From Pardosa pseudoannulata (taxonomy: Eukaryota; Arthropoda; Arachnida; Araneae; Lycosidae): a DNA stretch of 64,000 nucleotides. The stretch lies in assembly GCA_032207245.1 (NCBI GenBank), contig CM063499.1:76778595-76842594 (forward strand). The letters run 5' to 3'. Of the stretch, positions 36,613 to 48,281 are shown one piece after another. The translations under genes were made by a program, and so were the position numbers. Position 1 is the first letter of the stretch, and every line of letters begins with the position of its first letter. The notes beneath the pieces were generated by a model. That model was not told the DNA's origin and made no database searches. It saw nothing but the letters and a program-made list of their open reading frames with translations.

Positions 36613-37982
36613 TACACTTTCTTTGTAGACTTATATGACCCTGTGTTTAGACATTTTAACACATAGATTTGTTTTTTTCTTTATTAGAGATATCAGTAGT
36701 TTTTACTGGACAGATGATATTCTTATACTTCTTATACCTCTCTGAAGACATATCTTTTTGGAGAAGAAAAAGTAATGAGTTGTTCCTATTTTTAAAGTGG
36801 TTCCATAGTATAGCCTTAAGACAGATAGATCTATGGTAAGTCTATAGTGGTGTTTCTAGTTCAGATAAAAGTTTTACGTGATTTTTAACAGTATATGGTC
36901 AAAGATTAGCATTCTGAAATTAGAAACTCTTCCAGATTATTCTTTTTTTTTTTCTATCTTATTTTTATAATCTATACATTCTTGTACTTGCTTCACAACA
37001 TAAGTTTTTTTAATGTAGAGGGTCTTATCTTGTTCACAATTATCATTTCATGTAATGAATTGACCATCATGAAAGTCATCAAATTTGAGGTTCAAGCACA
37101 CAAGGTAGATCTTGATACTTTCCATTAAATTTGATTGTGGTAAAATGTAACTAAATAATAACTAGAATAGTTGTCCAGTAGCAATGCTTAGAAACCATAA
37201 GTTATTTTTTAAGTTTAATGGCATAGGAAGCGCTGTAACTTAATATTTTGCTGTAGAAATAATTCTTTTAACATAGTTTTACCTGTATTCATAATTATAA
37301 TGAAATCAAAAGTTTCAGAAACAGAATATTTTAACTTTAATATTTGAAAGTTCAAAAATATTTCAACTGAAATTTACATAACTGATAAGAAAAATCTATC
37401 AAAGTGCTTAGTATTTTTGAGATTTCAAATTCTTTTATGAACTTGCTAAAAATAGGGGTATCTCAGGACTAGGTGTTATGTCAGTTTTATCAGACTTTTG
37501 TGACTTTTTTTTTAAAATTTAAAATATTGAAAAAATATTTAATTAAATCAGAATTAAAAGTCAAGTAAATCACAGTTTGATAATTTTATCATATTTTATT
37601 GATTTTGCTAAATTGATTTTAAGTTTAAAATTTAGGTTGGATTTGTTTCTTCTAAAATCAAATCTAATTTTAAAAAATTAGATTGTATATTATATCTAAG
37701 AATTGTATTGAAATCCATTAGAATTGTACCTTTATTTACAATTACTTGTGACACTAAAAATTAACCAGCCAAACCAGTCGATATTATGCGAAAAGTTTTA
37801 TGGATGCCAATTTATAAAAGTTTGTTAGTATGAAAAAGAATTTTTTTTTTTTTAAATATCTAAGAATGTAAGATTCTCTGCACAGATCATTGTGATATGT
37901 GTTTAGTGATCAAGTATGAATGTATGAAAAATTTCTTGTATAGTGATATGTTGGTGATAGCTTGTTCAGCATTTTTCTGTTG
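36613..37982. other. Unique AT-rich region, nothing recognised
   Basis: Between block IV and the nested hAT pair. No long ORF, repeat or RNA gene could be supported on either strand. Confidence 0.5.
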
Positions 37983-38302
37983 CGTACTCTTAGGGTTGGC
38001 ATGTGTTAGCCAAAGGTGAAAATAAAACTGTAAAAACCGTCCTGGCAAAAATGCATTTTTGCCAATTTTAACTCTAATCTAAAGATACATAATGTTATTT
38101 TAAACATAGAATATTCAATGCGTTATTGAAACAGTAATCTAAATTTAAAGTTATATTACCTAGAGATACAAAAAAAGGTAAAATAAAGATTAATTTTGCA
38201 AGTTTTTATGTGCAATGTTGTTTTTAATGTAATTATTAGCTTATTTCCCCTACAAACTGTAGGTTTAAACGTTTTTAGTACTTATATAATATAAATAATA
38301 TA

Positions 38303-39093
38303 CAGGGTTGGCGTGATTTAAATCAGTTGATTTTTTTAAAAGAATCAAAGATTTAAATCATTTTTTTTTTCACTTCTCTTAAAACTTACATTTGAAAGAC
38401 AGGAGAATTGGGAATCAGTCAGCACAAAAATACCAATAAGTGTAAATAGATAACATGTTTTCTAAGAATTTAGGGGTTGTTATCAGGAAGTATGTAGTAG
38501 AGGTAGGTACAACTAGTTATGACTAGTGGAATTCATTTTGTGTAATTGGGGGGCAAAGAGAGTATTACAGAACTCGAAATCCAGTTTGTCTACCAAATAA
38601 CAACAGCCGTCACATTATCTACTAGAATGGAAAGGCAGTTTTCTTCTTTTGGTATTGTTCATTCTAACCCTCGTAACCAATTAGGAGTGGATACGACATC
38701 AAAACTAGTGTTTTTATTGAAACAGTTAAATCCATAATTCGTTGCTTAAAAAGTATTGAAATAATTGTGAATTTTTTTATTTTTAATAAATAGTTTGCAT
38801 TAAATGAATATTTAATTTGTTCTTTAAATTTACAACTTATTTAGTTTGCACCATGCAATTACAAAATAATGAAATTTATTTAGATTAAAATTTATGTATT
38901 TAATTTTAGGTAATCAGTATGTAGAATATACTAGATAGATAAGTTGTTACTTATAACAAACTATTCTATGTATATTGCAAAAAATATAAAAACACAACAA
39001 TAATTAAACTTAGAATTCAGAAAAAAATCCAATAAATCTGATTTTTTTTTTTATTTATTTTTTTTTAAAATCATGATTTTTTTTCCAATCTTG
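38303..39093 (+). mobile_element. hAT-E element nested in hAT-D
   Basis: Starts CAGGGTTGGCGTGATTTAAA; the right end AAAATCATGATTTTTTTTCC-AATCTTG is a decayed inverted copy. Exact 8-bp duplication ATAATATA flanks it (38295-38302, 39094-39101). It encodes a fragment of a hAT transposase, so it is an internally deleted copy of an autonomous element. Confidence 0.85.
38546..38737 (+). pseudogene. hAT transposase C-terminal dimerisation fragment
   Basis: The 63-residue frame contains TRMERQFSSFGIVHSNPRNQ, LGVDTTSKLVFLLKQLNP. This matches the hAT C-terminal dimer region (pattern ER-FS--G-VHS--RN-L, then KLVFI). Everything upstream, including the catalytic core, is missing. It lies within hAT-E in the plus orientation. 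Confidence 0.75.
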
Positions 39094-39507
39094 ATAATAT
39101 ATGTATGTATACACATTACAATTAAAGACAACATTACTATATTAAATTGATAAATAAAGAAAACATTTTTTATCCCATGCCTCCATCATATAAATTTATT
39201 TACGAAAATAGACTACTGTATTTTCATTGCTAACATGAATGAAAATTATTTTAAATTGTTTAAATTGTCAAATTAATACTAATAAAATACCTAATTAATA
39301 TTCTGATTTAAATCTCAATTGTATTATGTACAAAATTGTATTATGTTTATTAATTATTTTGTACATTTTTAAAAACCAGCTAATTTTTGTAGATTTTGCC
39401 ATTTTTGCCAGTGTTTTTCCAGTTTTTGCCACTGTCCTGGCAAAAATACCATTTTGCCGGCAAAATGACCAACCGTACGTACTCTCATGTCAAATCAATA
39501 GTATTAA

Positions 39508-39738
39508 CATGGTTTCTGCGCCCCTGGAATGTCATGGATTTAGACAATGGATTAATTTTGTCATGGAAAGTATTGAATTTTGAAGCAAATTGAGTAAAAG
39601 TCATGGAAAGTCATGGATCCGCTAAACTACCAATTAAAAAACTGCATTGAATTGTTTAATTCTATTTTTACTTGTCATTTAGCTGAAGTTATTGAGTTTG
39701 GTATTTATGTATTATCCTATTGACCCTATTGCCAAGTA
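39508..39738. mobile_element. 5' fragment of hAT-C at the left edge of block V
   Basis: Starts CATGGTTTCTGCGCCCCTGG and stops at ATTGCCAAGTAAA, where paralogy with unit 1 begins at AGATATATGAATTTTTATT. The duplication boundary therefore cuts this element. Confidence 0.7.
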
Positions 39739-40560
39739 AAAGATATATGAATTTTTATTTTAAAAATGTGCAGTAGACAGACACTGCAGTGCTTCTTTTT
39801 TTCCTCTTTTTCTTTTTTTCTAGAAATCTCCTTTTTTCCTCATTTCACGGTATTCCTCCTTCCTTTTTTTTTTTTTTTTTTCCCTTGCCTATTCCTTCCT
39901 TTTTTCTTTGGGCCATTCACTCCTTTTATTTATTTTTTCTTTCTCAACATTTATGGGGTTATGTAATGGCAGAACGGATTGCACACATTGTCTTTTCCAT
40001 GTTTTGGTAACTTTTTTTTTTTTAAATCCCCCCCCCCCCAAAAAAATAGGCTGTTTATTGGCGGTATAGTTGTTTGAAAGTTAGCTAATAACAAAAAAAA
40101 GTGTCAAGACTAAAGGGGGACCCGAATTTTCGATTGTAGTGTCAAGAATCTGTTTAATCCGTTTCTGAACCCAAAAAGGGGAAAAGAAACATTACTCAGA
40201 GCTTATGTGCTTAAAATTGGACTGCCACATTGAATATTGAATTCAGGGATGATTCTGATCAAAAATTTTTTGGGGGTTTGTTAAAAAAAAAATTGTTAAA
40301 CAGATTTTTTTTTTCCGAAATTAAAAAAAAAAATAATAAAAGAAAGAGTTTTTTTTTTTATATATATATTTTGATGAAAATTATTTTCCCTCTTTGACGT
40401 GTCCACAATTTTATTTTTACAAAGAGCAGGAGAGAAGCGTTTTCAGTTAGTAGATCCCTCAATGTAAGAGTACAAATTAATTTGTATGTAGTACTTTTTT
40501 GTTTATTTACATCATAAATACTTTGTACATTTAAATTTTTCATCCAACTGATAGTTGCAC
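39739..40560. repeat. Internal hAT-B-like fragment, unit 2 copy
   Basis: Counterpart of 16495-17030 plus 18746-18960, without the pogo insertion. Its poly(T) tracts create two overlapping phenylalanine-rich ORFs that are not genes. Confidence 0.7.
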
Positions 40561-42100
40561 TTTTTTTTTTTTAATTGGGTATCATTGAAATTCAAACACT
40601 CAATGAACTTATGAGTTTTGGAACCCAATTCATATTACATTCAGTACTCAGCAATTAAAGCATTATCAACAATGTTACTTCAGATATTGACAAATTTTTA
40701 TATAAAATTACAGTTACCTACTCAATGCCCACTGATTGATCTAATTGTTGGAAAATTTAGTTAATAAATCATGTTAAACTCTGTTTTTTTTTCCTGCTAA
40801 CATAAAGTCTATCACTAGAGATACCATAAAAATGCAATGGAATTTTTAAATGAAAAATATCACACGTAGATAAAGCAGCAAATATCTATGCCATATTCTA
40901 TAAGAAAAAATATTTAAAGGTTTACAAAAAGAAAAATATAACAATGCTACTTTTAAACCACTAAAATTATAATTAAGATATTAATAACTAATATAAACAG
41001 TTAAAATGCGAAGCAGATAACTTTCACTTTATTCATTATTTCAACACGTATAATTAAAGTTTCAGTAAACCAAAAACTGTCATCCTTCAGGATCTTTGAC
41101 TTATTTAAATAGATGCTGCTTCACTTTAGGAAATGTTATTTTATGAGAGCTCATCTCCTAAATTCATGTCAGTATAAATTTTTGCCCTCAAAAAATAGCT
41201 CTGGATAATGATTGTTTTTTATTATGTGTAATATTTGTATTAATTTCCTTATCAAGTAGAACTTAACTCATACTTCTTTACTAAAATTGGAATTTTGAAA
41301 TTTCTTTGACATTAAATTTATAAGGTAACTAATTTTCTAGAAACAATTTATAATAAAAATAATTGGAATCATAAATATGTTTTTAAATGTTACTGAGTTG
41401 TCAAAGTAGTTTACAATTCTTCATAAAGTTCTTAATTTAGATCAAATTAAAAACAATTGATTACATATCATAAAATATTTATGGCACTGATTTAATATAA
41501 TTATATAAATTAAAGCTAAGGTTGACCAATGTCCAATTTATTTTTTTACTGCCACCCCAATAAATAATTAAAAAAAATAGACAAAACTTGTATAATACAT
41601 ATTTTTCTTTATTACTTTGCAGGTTACATTTCTTTAAAGCTTTTCTCTAAAAATGGTGCATGGCAGTTCAACGGAATGTTATATTAATGCATTTGTGCTT
41701 AAGGAACTTAGTGGAAGATATTTGTACCATTGTCTTCATAGAAAATACTAAAATCCTATTTTAGGCTTTTAAGATTGAAAATATCAGAAAAGGTATATTT
41801 CTTATATCAAAGAGTTTTCAAGCAAATACATAAATTTATTAATTTACTTCTTAAGATCAAGAAACAAAATTTAATCTTTGTCATCTGCCTTATAGTTGGG
41901 CCATTTTATTCAAGGTATGAGTGACATAATTAGAATTGGTTTTAAAAATATATATCTAATATGAATAAAAATGGCAGTATTGATGAAAGGGATGTAAGCT
42001 AATTTAATATTTTGAAAATGTTAAATAGTCTCCCCACTAAAAAGTGCCTTGAAAATAAATTAAGAAAGGTGTATTAGTCAAAATTATGTTTGCTGTTAAT
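40561..42100 (+). promoter_or_regulatory. Upstream region of the intact zinc-finger gene
   Basis: Collinear with unit 1. The conserved acceptor-like TTACTTTGCAG ends at 41622. If used, the transcript would have a 5' untranslated stretch of about 480 bases before the start codon. No core promoter could be identified. Confidence 0.4.
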
Positions 42101-44089
42101 ATGGATAAAGAAACATTGGATGATTTTTGTTACATAGACTTTCAAGAAAGGCCATTTACACAAGAAGACAACTGTTTTGCCCATCTTAATTGTCATACAA
42201 AAGAAAAACCATTTACGTGTGATATATGCAAGAAATCATTTCCTCAAAAACGCACCTTCGAAGTTCACCTTCGTTCCCATACTGGCGAGAAACCATATGC
42301 TTGCAATGTATGTGAGAAAACATTTTCTCAAAAAGGCAATCTTAATACTCATCTTCGTTCTCACACTGGAGAGAAACTATATACTTGTGCTGTGTGTCAG
42401 AAATCTTTTACTCGGAAATACAGGTTAGGTATTCATTTTCGTTCTCACACTTGGAAGAAACTATTTATTTGCAGTGTATGTAAAAAGTCATTTTATAGTA
42501 AAAGCCAATATGATATTCATCTTCGCTCTCATACTGGGGAGAAACCATATGCTTGCGACACATGTAGCAAAACATTTTCTGAAAAGAGCAAGCTTAATAT
42601 TCATCTTCTTTCTCACACTGGGGAGAAACCATATGCTTGTAGTGTATGTAACAAATCATTCACTCAGAAATGTAGCTTAGATATTCATATTCGTTCCCAC
42701 ACCGGGGAAAACCCATTTGTTTGCAGTATATGTACAAAGTCATTTTATTTTAAAAGCAAATTAGATATTCATCTACGATCCCACACTGGGGAGAAACCAT
42801 ATGCTTGCAAAATATGTAACAAAGCATTTTCAGATAGAAGCAAGCTTAATATTCATCTTCGTTCCCATACTGGTGAGAAACCATATGTTTGCGATACATG
42901 TAACAAAGCATTTTCTCAAAAAGGCAAGCTTAATATCCATATTCGATCTCACACTGGGGGAATATCATATGCTTGTAGTGTATGCGAGAAATCATTCTCT
43001 CGAAAATGCTACTTAGATGCTCATCTTTTTTCTCACACTGGGGAGAAACCATATGCTTGCACCATATGTAACAAAGCATTTTCTGAAAAAAGAAAACTTA
43101 ATATTCATCTTCGTACTCACACTGGGGAGAAACCATATGCTTGTACTGTATGTGAGAAATTATTCTCTCGTAAATGCTACTTAGATACTCATCTTTTTTC
43201 TCACACTGGGGAGAAACCATATGCTTGCACCATATGTAACAAAGCATTTTCTGAAAAAAGCAAACTTAAAATTCATCTTCGTACTCACACTGGGGAGAAA
43301 CCATATGTTTGTAGTCTATGTGAGAAATCATTCTCTCGAAAATGCAACTTAGATGTTCATCTTTTTTCTCACACTGGGGAGAAACCATATGCTTGCATCA
43401 CATGTAACAAAGCATTTTCTGAAAAAAGCAAACTTAATATTCATCTTCGTACTCACACTGGAGAGAAACCATATGCTTGTAGTCTATGTTCAAAATCTTA
43501 CTGTACAAAAGGGTCCTTAGATATTCATATTCGTTCTCACACTGGGGAGAAACCGTATGATTGCAGTATATGTACAAAATCCTTTTCTAGAAAAAGCTAC
43601 TTAAATAGTCATCTTCATTTCCATGGTAAGGAGAAACCGTACATTTGCTCTGTATGTAAGACAGTATTTTCTCAAAAAGTCCATTTACGTGTTCATCTTC
43701 GCTCCCATGCTGTTAAAAAGTCATTTGGTTGCAATGTATGTGCAAAATCATTTTCTAGTAAAAGCTACTTCGATATTCATCTTCGTTCGCACACTGGGGA
43801 GAAACCATATGCTTGCATTATATGTACAAAATCATTTTCTAGAAAAAGTTACTTGGGTTTTCATCTTCATTCCCACACTGGGGAAAAACCGTATGCTTGT
43901 AATGTATGTACAAAATCATTTTATCAAAAATGCCACCTAGATGTTCATGTTCGTTCTCACACTGGGGAGAAACCATTTGTTTGCAGTACATGTAAGAAAT
44001 CATATTCAAAAAAGTGTAACTTAAATAGTCATCTCCGCTCCCATACTGAGGAAAAACCATACGTTTGTGATGTACAGACTGGTTCATGA
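42101..44089 (+). CDS. C2H2 zinc-finger protein with 22 fingers
   Basis: An intact 662-residue frame from the ATG conserved with unit 1 (MDKETLDDFC; purine at -3 and G at +4). An in-frame ATG at 42086 would add MFAVN, but unit 1 has CTG there. The 38-residue N-terminus ends in a half finger (HLNCH, no Cys pair). Twenty-two C-x2-C-x12-H-x3-H fingers follow on an exact 28-residue period, mostly with HTGEKPY linkers; fingers 3, 6, 9, 17, 18 and 22 have altered linkers. Fingers 10/11, 12/13 and 14/15 are copies of one two-finger module. The tail VCDVQTGS is the stump of a further finger. There is no KRAB, ZAD, BTB or SCAN domain in this exon. Likely a nuclear DNA-binding protein; target unknown. 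Confidence 0.93.
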   Translation: MDKETLDDFCYIDFQERPFTQEDNCFAHLNCHTKEKPFTCDICKKSFPQKRTFEVHLRSHTGEKPYACNVCEKTFSQKGNLNTHLRSHTGEKLYTCAVCQKSFTRKYRLGIHFRSHTWKKLFICSVCKKSFYSKSQYDIHLRSHTGEKPYACDTCSKTFSEKSKLNIHLLSHTGEKPYACSVCNKSFTQKCSLDIHIRSHTGENPFVCSICTKSFYFKSKLDIHLRSHTGEKPYACKICNKAFSDRSKLNIHLRSHTGEKPYVCDTCNKAFSQKGKLNIHIRSHTGGISYACSVCEKSFSRKCYLDAHLFSHTGEKPYACTICNKAFSEKRKLNIHLRTHTGEKPYACTVCEKLFSRKCYLDTHLFSHTGEKPYACTICNKAFSEKSKLKIHLRTHTGEKPYVCSLCEKSFSRKCNLDVHLFSHTGEKPYACITCNKAFSEKSKLNIHLRTHTGEKPYACSLCSKSYCTKGSLDIHIRSHTGEKPYDCSICTKSFSRKSYLNSHLHFHGKEKPYICSVCKTVFSQKVHLRVHLRSHAVKKSFGCNVCAKSFSSKSYFDIHLRSHTGEKPYACIICTKSFSRKSYLGFHLHSHTGEKPYACNVCTKSFYQKCHLDVHVRSHTGEKPFVCSTCKKSYSKKCNLNSHLRSHTEEKPYVCDVQTGS

Positions 44090-44195
44090 TTTGCTTCAAC
44101 CGTTCTTGATTCATCTTCATACACATATTGCTAAAAGCATGGTTTCTGTGCACCTGGAAAGTCACCTCTATAGCTAAAATTTTCCATCAGTATTG

Positions 44196-44201
44196 AATAA
44201 A
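44196..44201 (+). terminator. Poly(A) signal of the zinc-finger gene
   Basis: AATAAA about 107 bases after the stop codon, in TATTGAATAAAAAATACTG. The unit 1 copy reads TATTGAAACAAAAATACTG and has lost it. Confidence 0.55.
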
Positions 44202-44239
44202 AAATACTGTTATTCTTGACCATGCTGCCACCTTCCATT

Positions 44240-44316
44240 ATCAGCTTTAAGAAGTAAGTCCCTGTTTCATTAGCCCTCGTGTAGTAAAAAATAGAATGTA
44301 GTGCTTCCAAACAAAC
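44240..44316 (+). repeat. SINE 3' fragment
   Basis: Only TCAGCTTTAAGAAGTAAGTC through TTAGCCCTCGTGTAG to CCAAACAAAC remains; unit 1 (23288-23434) keeps more of it. A deletion removed the head. Confidence 0.65.
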
Positions 44317-44436
44317 TATATATCTTACAATGACTTGTTATCTATTGAATCATTGAATCTTTATCATGCAGTTTTTAGAAATCGCATATGCAAAGTGATT
44401 GAGAGTTTTAATGGTCCTAATTCATTCTGTTATCAG

Positions 44437-45226
44437 CACGGTTTCTGTGCACACCTGGAAAGACTGGAAAATCATGGATTTAGACAATGGATTAATTTTG
44501 TCATGGAAAGTCTTGATTTTTCAAGTAAAATGAGTAAAAGTCATGGATCCACTATACTACCAATTAAATAAAAATGCATTGAATTGTTTAATTCTATTTT
44601 TACTTGTCATTTGGCTGGAAGTTACTGAGTTTGGTATTTATGTATTATCTTATTGACCATATTACCAAGTAAAATTTGTTCACCAAGGAAACTCAAAGCA
44701 AGAAAGCTTAATGGGTGGGTAAATGTATATTATTCTGGTTTTTTTTTTAAATTGTAGATTAAAATTTTATTAATATAATAATTATTTTTTAATAAAAATT
44801 AAGATTTTTGCACAAAATATAAGTATCTCTAGGGACAAAAGGTTATAGACAAAGGTATATAAATGTTATAGGGTTATATTTATCTTTATTATTCATGGTC
44901 ACCTGGATAATACCAAATTACCATGAATTCAAATTGGAAACATTTTGATTGAAAAATTGCTATAGGATTAAACTTAGGTATGTAGATAAAACAATTTATT
45001 TTTATGTATGTGAGTTTATTAACAATTATAAAGTAAGTTTATAGTTTTTATGATAAAACTCCTGTAATTTCTCTAAAAGCATATATTTTATTTGTATGTA
45101 CATCAGAATTTTTATTCATATATACTTTAACGAAAGCTTTTTAAAGTCAAGGAAAATGATATGCTAAATAATGGAAAGTCATGAAATGTCATGGATTTGA
45201 AAAAATTTATTTTGGCAGATACCCTG
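44437..45226. mobile_element. hAT-C copy, unit 2
   Basis: CACGGTTTCTGTGCACACCTGG-type left end and GGCAGATACCCTG right end; paralogous to 23555-24293. Confidence 0.75.
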
Positions 45227-45257
45227 TATTTATAAGTATACATAAAAAAATTATATA

Positions 45258-45385
45258 CACGGTTTCCGCGCACCTGGAAAGTCATGGAAAATCCTAGATT
45301 TCGAAAATGGATTAATTTTGTCATGGAAAGTCGTGATTTTAAGTAAAATGAGTAAAAGTCATGGATCCGCTGAGCTACCAATTAA
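45258..45385. mobile_element. 5' fragment of hAT-C, unit 2
   Basis: CACGGTTTCCGCGCACCTGG start, broken off at ACCAATTAAGAAAAATC as in unit 1. Confidence 0.65.
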
Positions 45386-46522
45386 GAAAAATCAAGAAAT
45401 GCCTCTGCAAGCGAATTTCCTTTCTAAACGGAAGCGGCTGTATACTTCTCCCTTTTGTCCATAGTACTGGATTCCCATTCATCTATTTTTTGTACACTGA
45501 GACACGTGGCTAGACAGTTGCTACGGCCTGACCAGGGGTTGTAGTGTCTCGTTACGCGTGATTTGCCGATGGATGAGAAGAAAAAAAAAGTACGCATCGG
45601 CCTGTAATGTGACAAAGGAGTGGGAGGGAAGGGGATGATATCGGGATGCCCTTGGTCGAGGCGATGATCGTGTTTAATTTCGTTGTGAGAAGCGAAACCG
45701 TTGAAGATACGAGCGTATAAAAACACTCAGAGCAGAGTACACTGCGCCGGAAGGATCGAATATTTCAATCGAAGCAGTACGATTCGATCAGTCATCTGTT
45801 TTTTTTTCTCTTGTGTTAATGAGGCCAGACCAGGGTAGGTTTCTCTCTCACCCGTATATTCGGTCTTCTAGACCCCCCCCCCCCCACATTCATTTTCAAG
45901 AATCTGATAAGGGTTGTAAAAAACCCCGGGTTTTTGTATTAAAATCGCAGCTGAGGCGAGTTTTATTAAAAAGCAATGTTATTTGATTAGAGGGAAGTAT
46001 AAAATTCGGCGGTTTTTTTTTTTTTTTTTGAGGGGGGGGGGGGTTTTTTTTTCTCAAACTAACAATATTAAAATCGCAAGTTTTGCGGGGAGTATAAAAT
46101 CCGGGGGATTTGTGGGAATTTTTTTCCTCAAACTAACAGTATTAATATGTAACATGCGTATGTATGTTTTTATCTTTTGTTATGCTTGAAGATACACAGT
46201 TTAGAAAGCACCAGAAACATTAATTCGTCTCGTATACGTAACGCAGCGATTTCACTCTTATCAGTCCCGCGTCGCCTCCACGCGATGATCTCCGGTTGAT
46301 ATTGAGAGACCAGCGTTGCGTATGGAGTATCGGAGATCGGAACGTTTTATTTTAATTTTTAAATGCTAGATTCAATTATTAGATGCCGTTGCAAAATATT
46401 CATAAGATTTTTGCTTAAAATGTAAGGAACACAAATCAATGCAAACATCAACATGGGTGAAGAGGGGAATCGCCTGGTATAAAATACAAGTTTATATAAT
46501 ATACAAGTAAACGTTATTAAGT
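45386..46522. other. CpG-rich block, unit 2 copy
   Basis: Collinear with 24453-25507. It contains an extra local tandem duplication of about 110 bases (about 45930-46145), marked by two copies of TATTAAAATCGCA and of CTCAAACTAACA. Minus ORF 45424-45726 is not preserved in unit 1. No gene called. Confidence 0.5.
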
Positions 46523-46783
46523 GTATACAAGGTTCGTACGGTGCTTAAAAACTTCTTAATTTCGAAAAGCGTTTTTGAAGGCCTTAAAAAGTGCTTAATT
46601 TTCCCCTAAAGTCCTTATTTATTTTTTTTTTTCTTGCCGATAGTTTTTATTTGAATATTTCGAAATTGTCTATGAAAATCATAAAAGGTTGCTCGGTATT
46701 AATCGTTCAGTGTGAACGAAATCAGACACTGCAGCGCTCTTTTTTTTTCCTATTTTCTAGAAATCTCTCCTTTATTCCTTCTT

Positions 46784-46958
46784 AGCCTGAACGATGGCCG
46801 ATTGATTAGGGTGCTGGCCTTCGGTACCGGAGTTCGTGGGTTCGAATCCCACTGTAGCATGGATGTTCGTAGCCGTTCGGAATCGGCTTTAAGCTGTAGG
46901 TCCCGGTCTCATTAGCCCTCGTGTTGCAAAAAGTAGACCGTAGCACTCCAACCAAACC
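46784..46958 (+). mobile_element. Young SINE inserted in hAT-B, 13-bp target duplication
   Basis: Full-length SINE, with B box GGGTTCGAATCCC, TTCGTAGCCGTTCGGAATCG and tail GCACTCCAACCAAACC. Exact TTTATTCCTTCTT duplications flank it (46771-46783, 46959-46971). The unit 1 hAT-B copy has an empty site (about 12420-12435). Confidence 0.92.
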
Positions 46959-48129
46959 TTTATTCCTTCTTTTACGGCAATCCTCCTTTTTTTCGGCTAT
47001 TCCCGCCATTTATTCTTTTTTTTTTTTTTTGCCATTCACTCCTTTTTTTTCCTTCTTAGCATTTACGGAGTTATGTAATGGTGGAACGGATTACACACAT
47101 CGTCTTTCCCATGTTTTGATAACATCTTTGTTTTTCTAACTTTTTTTTTCTGTAAGATATTCACCTCCCCCGCCCTCGAAAAAAAAAATCTTAGGCTATT
47201 TATTGGCGGTACAGGTGTTTGAAAGTTAGCGAATAACGATCAAAGTGTCAAAACGAAAGGGGGACCCAAATTTTTCGATTGTAGTGTCGAGAAATCTGTG
47301 TAACCCGTTTCTGAACCCAAGAGGGGAAAAAAACCGTTACTCCGAACCTGTGCTCTTAAAAAAAGGACAGACGTATCGAATATTGAATTCGGGGATGATT
47401 CAGATCCGAATGTTTTTTGTGGGTTTGTTCTTAAAAAAAAGATTTTTTTTTTCGGAAATTAAAAAAAAAATAAAGAAGTCATTTTTTTGTCTGACATACG
47501 TATAAGTTTTGACGATAATCCGAAAGTTTTCAGTCTTTTTCTCTTTGCCGCGTCCACAATTTTTTTTTTCTGACAAAGAGTAGGAAAGTGTTATCAGTCG
47601 ATGCTCGCAACCCGTGTTTCAAGGTCAAAAAGCCGTGTGACTCGGTATAAATGAAACATTTAGAACTTGTGTGGTTCCAGTTATAAAAGTACAACTAAGC
47701 CGTAATTCTATGTTTTTGGTAAAGAAACAACCGTTTTCTGGATTTCGATTCCAGAAAATGCGCATTTTTTAATGTACCATTATAGTTAATAGTGCGATCA
47801 TAATATGGGGCTCTCATACGGTAGAATTATGTTTTAACAACCCGCGTACTTTCTTTATAGATATCTCCCGAACTGACGTGCATGTAGACCGATCGTAATA
47901 CTGTTTTGTATATCGGTATTTTTTTAATATCGCGGTAACAGTATTGAGATTACAATCCCTCCTATAGTTATTTCAAACGGTGCTTTATCTTATTGACTGA
48001 ATTTTCTGCTATGGGCAGTGTCTGTGAGAAAATGACACTGTTGCAAATAACTTGCGAAATTTTGGATATGCACAGAAGTTTATTGTTAAAAAAAAAATCA
48101 TAACTTTTAACGGCAATCCCGATAAAAAT

Positions 48130-48281
48130 CAGCCCTATAGCTGAATCGATAGGACGCGGCCACGGGTTCGAATCCCGCTCTTTGCTTGTAGCCGTTCAAA
48201 ATCGTTGTAATTAAGTAGTAAATTCCGATGTCTTTAGCCGTCGGGTAACATAAAAGAAAACTCTAGCGCTCTCAGATCAAA
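48130..48281 (+). repeat. Divergent SINE inside hAT-B, unit 2
   Basis: Same position and features as 13660-13809: GGGTTCGAATCCCGCT and GTAGCCGTTCAAAATCG. Confidence 0.65.

Larger units (their letters stand above)
37991..39477. mobile_element. hAT-D element, host of a nested hAT
   Basis: Left end TAGGGTTGGCATG and inverted right end TACGGTTGGTCATTTTG are similar. An exact 8-bp target duplication CGTACTCT flanks it (37983-37990, 39478-39485), the hallmark of hAT elements. Without the nested element it is about 690 bp. Inside is the 20-bp palindrome GGCAAAAATGCATTTTTGCC (38043-38062) and similar GCAAAAAT repeats near the right end. Confidence 0.85.

Noticed and set aside
39766..40010. Two overlapping phenylalanine-rich ORFs resembling membrane proteins
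   Set aside because: They are translations of poly(T) and poly(C) tracts in a decayed transposon fragment; the unit 1 copy does not keep the frames.
46800..46860. Possible functional tRNA gene
   Set aside because: A and B boxes are present, but the cloverleaf cannot be closed, and the sequence continues into the SINE body and tail with a target duplication.
47245..47505. 86-codon ORF in hAT-B as a transposase piece
   Set aside because: The frame is broken in the unit 1 copy and shows no transposase motif.
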